A stretch of 64,000 nucleotides of DNA, taken from positions 124,001 through 188,000 of the forward strand of contig NZ_WNKG01000003.1 of NCBI RefSeq assembly GCF_010119245.1. The letters run 5' to 3'. The notes beneath the pieces were generated by a model. That model ran no database searches. It was not told the DNA's origin and saw only the letters and a program-made list of their open reading frames with translations. The stretch is from Cyclobacterium salsum. Its GTDB lineage: Bacteria > Bacteroidota > Bacteroidia > Cytophagales > Cyclobacteriaceae. The number at the start of each line of letters is the position of its first letter. Within the stretch, counting starts at the first letter, position 1. Both the position numbers and the translations under genes were made by a program. Of this stretch, positions 1 to 7,432 are shown one piece after another.

Positions 1-50
1 TTCAAAAGCCGACTTCCGAACCGCAACGTTGAATAAATTTTATTCAAGCC

Positions 51-86
51 TGTCAGTTTTTGGTCGACGCGTGTCAGTTTTTAGTC
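51..86. repeat. Two tandem copies of TGTCAGTTTTTRGTC, possible insertion-element end
   Basis: Two near-identical 15-base words sit at 51-65 and 72-86, a 21-base period (one about two helical turns). Short spaced repeats of this kind occur at the ends of IS21-type elements, where the transposase binds several times. No transposase gene is visible in the window, so if this is an element end the rest lies to the left or is lost. Origin is inferred. Confidence 0.3.
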
Positions 87-340
87 CGCGCTTGCATGTA
101 TAAAGTGCGTGCGAGCATCTCGGAACTGCGCCATAGCGGTTAGGAGGTCCCTTCCGGGACTCAGAAACTACCCTTTATGAGTTTAGCTGCTGTCTATAGG
201 TTTACTTTCCACTGAATGTTAAAAAAAAGGAACGAACGGTGCTGTGTTTGCCGCGCCTTCACGGTGGTCTTGGCGTGAAAGACCTGGTTAGGATACTTTT
301 CCCAGAAAAAACCAAAACCTGGGAATCGATTGTCTCTACC

Positions 341-523
341 GGGATAGCCAACAGGTATCGTTACCAAATAGCAATGCTTAAATGGGCTATAAATAGAGCA
401 AAAGAACGGAATGCTCATTTACTACAATTAACGACTGACAAAAAACGACCGAAAGCGATTAAATTCTATGAGGACTTAGGGTTTAAAGCAACTCATGAAG
501 GAATGAAAATACACTTTGAATAA
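341..523 (+). pseudogene. C-terminal fragment of a GNAT acetyltransferase
   Basis: The last ~60 codons match the end of GNAT N-acetyltransferases: an amphipathic helix (MLKWAINRAKER), the strand LLQLTT, then the KAIKFYEDLGF motif that forms the last acetyl-CoA-proximal helix and strand. A normal GNAT protein has ~150 residues and an R/Q-x-x-G-x-G/A acetyl-CoA loop, which is missing here. The reading frame extends up to an ATG at 239, but that upstream part does not look like GNAT sequence and is probably joined debris. It is most likely a non-functional remnant. Confidence 0.65.
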
Positions 524-856
524 AAAGCCTGTTGCTAATAACTAAGCATTCTGATGGCTGGACCAACCTAGTCTGAATACAGTGTTGAACCCGTTGACAG
601 GCTCAGGGTAAACTTCATTTGGTCGCATACGGTGTGGTGGGAAATATGGGGAATGATTTCTCCTGTATTACTTTTTACTTGTTGGAGGACGAAAAAGTAG
701 CTGGTTTTTGATCCTCGTTTGATTAGCTTTTATGCATTAGAATATGTCGACTTATGTTATGGTTTAGGAGTGAATTTCCATCGTTTTTACCATTTGGATA
801 AACCTGGCACATTAAGCTAAATGGGTAAGATATGCGATGAAAATATTCTTTGGAGT
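524..856. other. Intergenic debris, no intact gene
   Basis: No complete gene is visible. A short plus-strand open stretch ending near 822 could be the tail of a lost gene, but it has no recognisable motif. The region lies between two broken genes and fits a decayed segment. Confidence 0.4.
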
Positions 857-1096
857 TCAAGGCAAGAAATAAAAATTGGTAAATATCGGGCCGTTCAGGC
901 CATCTGAAATAGAGTCAGTAACGGCCACACCGGCACCGCTGTAGAATTGCTCAATTTTCATAAACTCGTCTTCGAGCAGCGTATTTTGGAAATCCACTCC
1001 CGAGTAGGAAGAAGGAATTTCCAAAAGCAGGCTGGATTCCTGGCAGGAAAACCCAAAAAGCAGCACCATCAATGCCGTAGCAGTAGGTAGCTTCAT
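857..1096 (-). pseudogene. Truncated ASPIC/VCBS-type lipoprotein fragment
   Basis: This 79-residue frame starts with a lipoprotein signal (MKLPTATALMVLLFGFSC, Cys18). It continues with a segment resembling the opening of large Bacteroidota ASPIC/UnbV VCBS-repeat lipoproteins, which typically read S-G-I-D-F-x-N-x-L-x-E ... GGGVAxGDxNxDGLxDIYFT. Here one sees SGVDFQNTLLEDE, then SGAGVAVTDSISDGLNGP and a stop. Full family members exceed 1000 residues, so this is an N-terminal stub, with the Ca-binding D-x-N-x-D repeat already degraded (DSISDG). It is probably dead, though a short secreted lipoprotein could still be made. The family match is by eye. Confidence 0.5.
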
Positions 1097-1435
1097 GGAG
1101 CGCAGGGTGATTGAGCCAATTTAAGGATTAAAGATACTGGATTTGGTAGGGGAATGGGAGAGGATGGGATTCATTTTTGTGAAAATGGCGGTTCGGGGAT
1201 TGGCTTTTTGTGGTTGGTTGTTGGCTGGGTTTCGTTTCCGGCTTCCGGTTCGTTTTTCACGAAACGATTTTGCTTACTTTTTAAGGCTTTTTAATGAAAA
1301 ATTTAGTATTATTATTTCCTGGTAGAAAGACGATTCGATCTGGGGTATCCAGCTCGATCCGGGCGTATGAGCCTGACTCAGTCAAATTTATATATAGATT
1401 GGCTGCCATAATAAATAACGAAAACCTAAATTCAG
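1097..1435. other. Intergenic, no gene seen
   Basis: This is the upstream region of the membrane protein at 1436. A plus-strand open frame of 60 codons at 1143-1325 has composition typical of chance reading of T/G-rich DNA, and no family resemblance was seen. Confidence 0.4.
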
Positions 1436-2308
1436 ATGAAAAGCAAATGGTTTTATAACAATAAATATTGGCTGGGAGCATTTTTTCTTACCATAATAGG
1501 GCTGATTTGTATAATTATTTCTTTTCGACTTGATTCAAAGGGTGAAGATTACAAATTGGCAGCTTCGACGATTGGCGGTATAGGGACAACTGTTCTAACC
1601 ATTGGATTGATTTCTTTTATATACGAATTAATACTAAGGAATTCCTTTTTGCAACGAACAAGAGAAGCAGTTTCAGAGGTGATTCGTGAATCAATGCCAG
1701 CAAGATATACAAATATTAAAGATGCTGGAATAATTGACGCTTATAAAGGGCTAAAAATAGATAAGCTAAGAGAAAAATTCATGGAATGCAAAAAGTGCAG
1801 AATAAGGATTTTAAAAATATGGATACCAAACCTGCATACATTGGAAAATTCAATTGTAGACGCAATTAATAGACGTGAATGTTCAGTTGAGATAATATTA
1901 TTAGATCCTTCATGCCAAGAAGCAATTCAAAAGAGGTCTTTAGCAATTCCCTACTACGAAAAGGAGGATATAATTTCCAACCTCAATTTGAATATCGCTG
2001 TAATTAAATCTATATGGGAAAGACTTCAAGACAAATCTAAATTGACCTTCAATCTACATAAAAGCTTTATTGGTGCATCTATTATTGGGTTTGGAGATAC
2101 CATTATAGCAGGATATTATCTTCACAATAGGTTAGCTTCTGAAGGCATGTTGATTAAAGTAAATGATGTTACAAAAGGATTTTTCCATGAGCTGGACGAG
2201 CATTTTGAGACTCAATTAAAAAAGTCAGAACCATATGATTTTACCTCAAGTAAAGGGAGTGATAAAATTAGGGCAGCCAACAATGTGAAAAGCGGCAATA
2301 CGACCTGA
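1436..2308 (+). CDS. Two-TM protein with phospholipase-D-like (DUF5919-like) domain
   Basis: The 290-residue protein has two N-terminal membrane segments (about residues 12-30 and 43-66), with a short loop and then a charged linker. The soluble part (about 115-270) has the pattern of PLD-like DUF5919 domains: RIRILKIWIP strand, a helix, VEIILLDPSC strand, another helix, then LHKSFIGASIIGFGDTIIAGYY. The last block contains a His (LHKS) where PLD-superfamily active sites have H-x-K, but no second HKD is seen, so catalysis is uncertain. The gene is markedly more AT-rich than the genes from 4.4 kb on and sits among broken mobile-element and toxin remnants, which suggests transfer. A defence or stress effector anchored in the inner membrane is possible but inferred. 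Confidence 0.65.
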   Translation: MKSKWFYNNKYWLGAFFLTIIGLICIIISFRLDSKGEDYKLAASTIGGIGTTVLTIGLISFIYELILRNSFLQRTREAVSEVIRESMPARYTNIKDAGIIDAYKGLKIDKLREKFMECKKCRIRILKIWIPNLHTLENSIVDAINRRECSVEIILLDPSCQEAIQKRSLAIPYYEKEDIISNLNLNIAVIKSIWERLQDKSKLTFNLHKSFIGASIIGFGDTIIAGYYLHNRLASEGMLIKVNDVTKGFFHELDEHFETQLKKSEPYDFTSSKGSDKIRAANNVKSGNTT

Positions 2309-2559
2309 CCGGGCTTACTCCGATTGCATCAACCGGTTTGCCCTGAAGCTAGAGCGCCTGATAGGAGCTCACCGATATGCTGATGTATGGAAGAGAGGAT
2401 CACGATAAATCGGGTCGCTCTGCAGAAGAGACCTTTCGGGGGGGGCAAAAACGGCTCGTACTGCTGCATAGGTGGTGGTGAAAAATAGGCTTAAAAGCGG
2501 GAGGAAAGACTCCTGCCCTGGGGTCTAGATAAACTGGATGCAAGTGGGCGTAGGTTGTT
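2309..2559. other. Intergenic debris upstream of the maturase remnant
   Basis: No gene is seen. A run of eight G at about 2438-2445 is present, and the stretch may contain further decayed parts of the same intron. It was not resolvable by eye. Confidence 0.3.
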
Positions 2560-2820
2560 ACCTGGTCTTCGTAAGTACTAATGCAAAAAAACCATCCGGA
2601 AGAAGTTTAGGGAAATGGAGATTTACAAGCGCAGGATTCCCTTGAAGGACCTTGCAAAAAAGGTTGGACCCAATAATCCGTGGACTAATGAACGACTACT
2701 ACAAATTTTGGCTAGCGGGAATGCGCCCTGTATGAAAATAACCGTCGACTGCTCAAATGGTTAATAGGGAGAAAGGACTTGTTCAAATAGGCGTCTGTTC
2801 ACTGGCTCAAGAAGTAGGAG
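2560..2820 (+). pseudogene. Decayed group II intron reverse transcriptase/maturase C-terminus
   Basis: Reading in two plus frames joined by one frameshift near 2670 gives a recognisable maturase tail. The first frame yields NAKKTIRKKFREM and PLKDLAKKVGP. The next yields IIRGLMNDYYKFW and then, after a second shift, YENNRRLLKWLIGRK. Group II intron maturases end with closely similar blocks (KAIRxEIRxW, SxEDLAxxxNPIIRGWxNYYGxFY, RALVRWxxRKYK). In-frame stops and two frameshifts show it is dead. No intact intron domain V could be identified nearby. Confidence 0.6.
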
Positions 2821-2897
2821 AAGCAGCGTCTGGGCAATTAACCGATCTCTTGATGGGAAGATCAGAAATAAACATTTAACTATGGTACGTTAAAAAA

Positions 2898-3914
2898 ATG
2901 AGGAGCATGTATACACGCAATAGTATTGGGAAAAATTATTTATGCTATGTACCGGTACTATTCTGGTGTTGTTTTTCCAATCCGGCAGAAGCCCAGACCA
3001 ACCTACTAACGAACCTAGACTCACCAATTATTTTTAAAGGAGATGATACCACGGCATATCGTGATCCCGCAATCCTATACGATAACGATATATTTTATCT
3101 GTTTTTCACCTTGGTGAAAACCGAAGATGGAAAGGTTTATTCCTACACAGCAGCGAGTCACTCGGTAGATTTGAAGAATTGGAGTCCAGCGAAAATTCTT
3201 ACCCCTAAGGATCAAACCTTGAATTTTTCAAGTCCCGGAAATATTGTCAAGTACAATAATGAATGGATTTTATGTCTGCAAACGTATCCTCGTCCCGACC
3301 ATTCAGCGGACCAGGAGATTCGCTACGGGAGTAGCGATGCGAGACTGTATACCATGCGCAGTAAAGACCTTACCAATTGGAGTGAACCTGAACTAATTAA
3401 AGTCAAGGGTCCGGATGTTGAAGTAGCCCAAATGGGAAGAATGATTGATCCCTATCTATTGGAAGATAAAGATGAAAAAGGAAAGTGGTGGTGTTTTTAT
3501 AAACAAAATGGAGTAAGTATGTCATATAGTTATGATTTGCAAAACTGGACCTTTTATGGGTATACTGACTCTGGTGAAAATGTATGCGTTTTGATTGAGA
3601 GTAACGAATATGTTCTATTACATTCTCCTCCAAACGGAATGGCTATTAAACGTTCTTCGGATTTAACTAGCTGGAATGATTGGGGGGACCTCATCACGTT
3701 GGGTCAAAATGAGTGGAACTGGTCAAAAGGAAGAATCACAGCGGGAACGGTAATAAACCTAAAGGAACGCAAGGAATTTGGAAAGTACCTACTGTTTTTT
3801 CATGGTTCAGGTCCTAAATCCGAAAGGGAAGGAGATTTTGATAAAAATGCGTCGATTGGGATTGCCTGGAGCGATGATCTTCTCAATTGGGATTGGCCCG
3901 GAACAAATAGATAG
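2898..3914 (+). CDS. Secreted five-bladed beta-propeller glycosidase-like protein (GH43/GH32 superfamily type)
   Basis: The 338-residue protein has a signal sequence ending near residue 32 (PAEAQ). The mature part shows repeated propeller-blade signatures of the GH43/GH62/GH117 superfamily: AYRDPAILY, carrying the Asp that acts as base in GH43, then S-x-D-L-x-N-W repeats (SVDLKNWS, SKDLTNWS, SYDLQNWT, SSDLTSWN, SDDLLNWD) and RMIDPYLL. Five S-D-L-x-x-W blades fit a five-bladed propeller. I cannot place the general-acid Glu, so activity and substrate are unknown. Met4 at 2907 is an alternative start. Its stop codon abuts a RES-toxin remnant on the other strand. Confidence 0.7.
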   Translation: MRSMYTRNSIGKNYLCYVPVLFWCCFSNPAEAQTNLLTNLDSPIIFKGDDTTAYRDPAILYDNDIFYLFFTLVKTEDGKVYSYTAASHSVDLKNWSPAKILTPKDQTLNFSSPGNIVKYNNEWILCLQTYPRPDHSADQEIRYGSSDARLYTMRSKDLTNWSEPELIKVKGPDVEVAQMGRMIDPYLLEDKDEKGKWWCFYKQNGVSMSYSYDLQNWTFYGYTDSGENVCVLIESNEYVLLHSPPNGMAIKRSSDLTSWNDWGDLITLGQNEWNWSKGRITAGTVINLKERKEFGKYLLFFHGSGPKSEREGDFDKNASIGIAWSDDLLNWDWPGTNR

Positions 3915-4265
3915 TCACGCCAACTGGTAAGGTCTAAGACTGGCTGAAGCTAAAGCGACCGTGCAACGAACGTTAGAACCGGTCCACCCATTGGAAAATG
4001 GTTCAACGATACGTAACTCACCGGGACGAAGAATCCTTTTATCAAAGGGAAAGTCCACTACGCTGATTATTTTAATTTTTCCAAACTCCTTATGACAAGG
4101 GTTTATTAAAATATTGAAATCTCCCTTTACTACCGCAGAAGGGACTTTTAATAGGCATTCGTCAGAATCGATACAGTCATCCCCAATTTTCTGTTTGCTG
4201 CGGTTGGGTGGATGGTGATTCCAATTTTCAGGAAGGTCCGGTATGCTAATTTCCTTTATTGTCAG
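3915..4265 (-). pseudogene. RES-domain toxin remnant (C-terminal half)
   Basis: Reading the minus strand from 4265 to the stop at 3915-3917 gives ~116 codons without a Met. They match the C-terminal half of RES (ParT/MbcT-like) toxins: ISIPDLPENWNHHPP, then QKIGDD, then ECLLKVPSAVVKGDFNILINPCH. The VPSAVV block carries the conserved Ser that gives the family its final letter. The N-terminal half with the conserved Arg and Glu is missing, and a stop lies just upstream at 4266-4268. Intact family members degrade NAD+ and are partnered by a Xre-type antitoxin upstream, which is not seen. It is therefore a dead toxin-antitoxin fragment. Confidence 0.7.
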
Positions 4266-4385
4266 CTAAGCTATTGGTATGGTCCGGTCAGCCCCGAAAA
4301 AGGCCAGGAAAAGGAATAATATTTGTAGTTAAGGGGTATTAGCTGTATATTTAAGTTCATTCCAAACTGAAAACCAATAAAAACC

Positions 4386-5708
4386 ATGAATTTTACCCAA
4401 AGCTTGTACACTTGCTTGATGGCGGTGCTGGTAATGGCTGCCTGCGGCAGTCCAACCGAACAGACGGAAACCCCATCCCCTTACTTTACGGCTGATGAAG
4501 ACCAAGGTGGCCTAAATCTGGGTGCCGGACTACAGGCCTACGTAGTAGCGGAGGACCTGGGAAGGGGCCGTCACCTGGCCGTCAATGAAAATGGCGACAT
4601 TTACATGAACCTGCGCGAGGCCACCGAAGAAGGCGGAATTGTTGCCCTGCGGGATACAGACGGCGATGGCCGGGCAGACGACATCCAATACTTTGGCGAT
4701 TTTGGCGGTACCGGCATGGCCTTTTACAAGGGTAACCTTTACGCCTCAAACGACAGCACGGTGTTCCGGTTTACCTTTTCGGGAGACAACCTGATTCCGG
4801 ATAACGCCACCGCACCCGACACGATTGTTTCGGGTCTGCCCGTGCAAACTTCCCATGCGGTGAAGCCCTTTACCTTTGACGAGCAGGGTCACATGTACGT
4901 CAACGTCGGCGCACCGTCCAATGCTTGCCAGGAGCAAGACCGTACCCAGGGATCCCCTGCAATGGATCCTTGCCCGCTATTAGAGCGGCACGGCGGCATT
5001 TGGCGCTTTGATGCCGAGCAAACAGGACAAACGCAGCTGGAACACGGTTACCGGTTTTCTACGGGTATTCGAAATGCCGTGGCACTGGACTATAATGCCG
5101 CGGATGGCCACGTGTATGTGGTTCAGCATGGGCGCGACATGTTACACGGGCTCTTCCCGGATATGTATACCGAAGAGGAAAGTGCCGAACAGCCAGCGGA
5201 GGAAATGTTCCGCTTAAGTGATGGTGCTGATTTTGGCTGGCCGTATTGCTATTATGATCCTTCTCAGGACAAAAGGGTGACGGCTCCGGAATACGGGGGC
5301 GACCGGGAGCAAGCCGATCGCTGCGAAGGTACCGAAGGGCCTGTAATGACCTTCCCTGCCCATTGGGCACCCAATGACCTGTTGTTTTATACCGGTGATC
5401 AATTGCCGGAAACGTACAAAGGTACCGCTCTGGTAGCCTTTCACGGTTCCTGGAACCGGGCACCTCTGGAGCAGAAGGGATATTTTGTGGCTGCTGTACC
5501 GTTTGAAAATGGTGCGCCCACTGGAACCCACGAGGCTTTTGCAGAAGGGTTTGCCGGAGTGGAAACCATAGAGGCCCCCAGCGATGCCCAACACCGGCCC
5601 ACGGGTCTGGCACAGGCTCCGGATGGAACCGTATTGATTTCCGACTCGGTAAGCGGAAAAATATGGCGGGTATTTTACCAGGAAGACGAAACCATGGCCA
5701 TGAACTAG
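4386..5708 (+). CDS. Glucose/sorbosone dehydrogenase-like beta-propeller lipoprotein
   Basis: The 440-residue lipoprotein (lipobox VMAAC, Cys20) belongs to the six-bladed propeller family of PQQ-type glucose/sorbosone dehydrogenases. Blade signatures include the Asp-rich metal-type loop DTDGDGRADD (about residues 90-99), GIRNAVALDYN, VVQHGRDML, and the late motifs AFHGSWNR and RPTGLAQAPDG. Characterised relatives oxidise aldoses using PQQ and Ca2+ outside the cytoplasm. Many Bacteroidota lack PQQ synthesis, so the cofactor may be scavenged or absent. It stands alone, followed by a strong terminator at 5760. A second, distant paralogue lies at 12407. Confidence 0.8.
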   Translation: MNFTQSLYTCLMAVLVMAACGSPTEQTETPSPYFTADEDQGGLNLGAGLQAYVVAEDLGRGRHLAVNENGDIYMNLREATEEGGIVALRDTDGDGRADDIQYFGDFGGTGMAFYKGNLYASNDSTVFRFTFSGDNLIPDNATAPDTIVSGLPVQTSHAVKPFTFDEQGHMYVNVGAPSNACQEQDRTQGSPAMDPCPLLERHGGIWRFDAEQTGQTQLEHGYRFSTGIRNAVALDYNAADGHVYVVQHGRDMLHGLFPDMYTEEESAEQPAEEMFRLSDGADFGWPYCYYDPSQDKRVTAPEYGGDREQADRCEGTEGPVMTFPAHWAPNDLLFYTGDQLPETYKGTALVAFHGSWNRAPLEQKGYFVAAVPFENGAPTGTHEAFAEGFAGVETIEAPSDAQHRPTGLAQAPDGTVLISDSVSGKIWRVFYQEDETMAMN

Positions 5709-5759
5709 AACCGGATTAGTGGCCTGGGAAAATAGGTTTCCCAGCTGAAAAATCTTTTC

Positions 5760-5793
5760 ATGCCGACTCCCTTTTTTGGGGGTCGGCATTTTG
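5760..5793 (+). terminator. Rho-independent terminator
   Basis: The stem ATGCCGAC-TCCC pairs with GGGG-GTCGGCAT around a T-rich loop and is followed by TTTTGTG. It lies 51 bases after the dehydrogenase-like gene stop. Confidence 0.8.
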
Positions 5794-6199
5794 TGTTTAT
5801 CATATTATAACGAAATATCAAATAATTGGCCGTTTATGGTCAGGTGCCTGAAACAAGTAATACACCTGCGAATGGTGGTTTTTAGAGCCTTGATCTCGTT
5901 TAGGTCCGTTTTCTTTTTTGAAAACCAGCGTGAGTAGGGTGGCCTGTTGATTGATCATTTATGAGACCTAAAAAATAAAAGATGCATCCTTCCTGTTTTT
6001 TTAATTTTTAATCTTTAAACTTGCGTTGAAATTTTCTAAAAGACAGTAGTAGCGTTGAAATGGGTGAAGATTGGAGCTGTGAATTTTTTTAAGTTTTTGA
6101 TCCAAATTTTCTTAGAAGTTGCCATTCGGGCTGAACGCATCAAGCCGCGCGAGCACTTTTTTATAGAATAATTATTTAGTTATCAATGTTTTATTTACG
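5794..6199. other. Intergenic, upstream region of the barrel gene
   Basis: This is AT-rich with no gene seen. A partial match to the Bacteroidota -7 box (TAAACTTG at 6016-6023) is a weak promoter candidate for the gene at 6200. Confidence 0.3.
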
Positions 6200-7432
6200 A
6201 TGAAAACAGCCAAATTTTTGATTATTGGCATTTGCTATTGGGTTTTTACGTATGCGACGGTACATGGACAAGGGACTCCGACCGACTACATCATTACAAA
6301 TGATGGAGCAACACGTACGGGTACCATAGCCCGGTCCTTCGATTTCAACAATGCCAGGACCATTACATTTCTGGACCCTGAGGGAAAGGAGTTTCGTTTC
6401 GGACCCAAGGACCTAAAAGGTTTCGTTTTGGCCAACGGAAGAACATTTGAAAGCCGCAGGCTACCAGGACAAGAGGAGAAGGAGTTGTATTTTATGCAGG
6501 TGATCTTACGCGGGAAGGTGAGTCTTTTTTCATACAACAGTCGTTTTTTTGTGGAAAGCGAAAAAGACTATTTGGAGCTGTCAAAAACATCTGGCCCAAA
6601 AACGATTCAGGGCAATGTGATCATGACAAGGCGCAAGCAGATTACCGGAATCCTCAATTACATGCTATACGGTCCTTGCGGGTTACAATTGCGGGAAAGG
6701 ATAGCAAGAACCGTTCATTCCGAGGGTGGATTTATTGACATTATCATGATGTACCATGACTGTGAAAACCTGCCCTATGAATTGTTGGTGGAAGAGATTC
6801 CGGTCCTAAGGTTGTCTTGGGTAGGCATGGTGGGGGCTTCTTTGTTCCAAACCTATCCGGTTCCCATGACCGACCGGACAGGGCATGTATTTGATACCAA
6901 CGTTGCTCCATTTGTAGGGGTAGGAATCAAGTTGGATCAGTGGCGCCGCAGCCCAAGAGTTGCTTTTGACATCGGGATTGGCTTTTCCTGGATCAAAAAT
7001 ACGCTGAACGCCCAGTTGAATAAGCAAAATTACTTCTACACGGCAAGCGAGGAATTTGCTACCACGACCGTCTCGGTACCCGTATTTATTGATTACTTGG
7101 TGTTTCGGTCTTCAAAGCACGAATATTACCTGGGGGCAGGTGCCAATCTTCGGTTTAATTCCTTTCAAAGCACAAGCAGTATTATCGATTTCAAGACCAA
7201 ATCCGAACCGGTCGTGGTCGAGTTATACGAAGAGCCGATTTACATCCATTCGCCGGTTCAGTTTTCACCGGCTTTTAAAGCGGGAACGCATCTACTGTAC
7301 AAGGAAAAATGGGGGATGGTATCGGAATTTCAGTTGGAGTATACCCGTAAAGGCTATGGCCTATCGCTCGGCTCAAATCAGTTTCAATACAATCAACTTG
7401 TTTCCACTTTTATCCTGGGGTTTAGGTTATGA
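6200..7432 (+). CDS. Outer-membrane beta-barrel protein with N-terminal exported domain
   Basis: The 410-residue protein begins with a cleavable signal (MKTAKFLIIGICYWVFTYATVHGQG). An N-terminal globular part (about 28-190) starts YIITNDGATRTGTI and repeats strand-turn patterns found in Bacteroidota surface proteins of unknown function. From about residue 205 alternating hydrophobic strands (SWVGMVGASLF, VAFDIGIGFSW, YYLGAGANLRF) end in the aromatic terminal strand LVSTFILGFRL, a C-terminus typical of outer-membrane barrels. It overlaps the next gene by four bases (ATGA), so the two are co-translated and probably work together at the surface. The exact role is unknown. Confidence 0.6.
   Translation: MKTAKFLIIGICYWVFTYATVHGQGTPTDYIITNDGATRTGTIARSFDFNNARTITFLDPEGKEFRFGPKDLKGFVLANGRTFESRRLPGQEEKELYFMQVILRGKVSLFSYNSRFFVESEKDYLELSKTSGPKTIQGNVIMTRRKQITGILNYMLYGPCGLQLRERIARTVHSEGGFIDIIMMYHDCENLPYELLVEEIPVLRLSWVGMVGASLFQTYPVPMTDRTGHVFDTNVAPFVGVGIKLDQWRRSPRVAFDIGIGFSWIKNTLNAQLNKQNYFYTASEEFATTTVSVPVFIDYLVFRSSKHEYYLGAGANLRFNSFQSTSSIIDFKTKSEPVVVELYEEPIYIHSPVQFSPAFKAGTHLLYKEKWGMVSEFQLEYTRKGYGLSLGSNQFQYNQLVSTFILGFRL

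Noticed and set aside
1143-1325. 60-residue plus-strand ORF
   Set aside because: Composition follows the T/G-rich DNA, with no signal, motif or family resemblance, in a region of debris.
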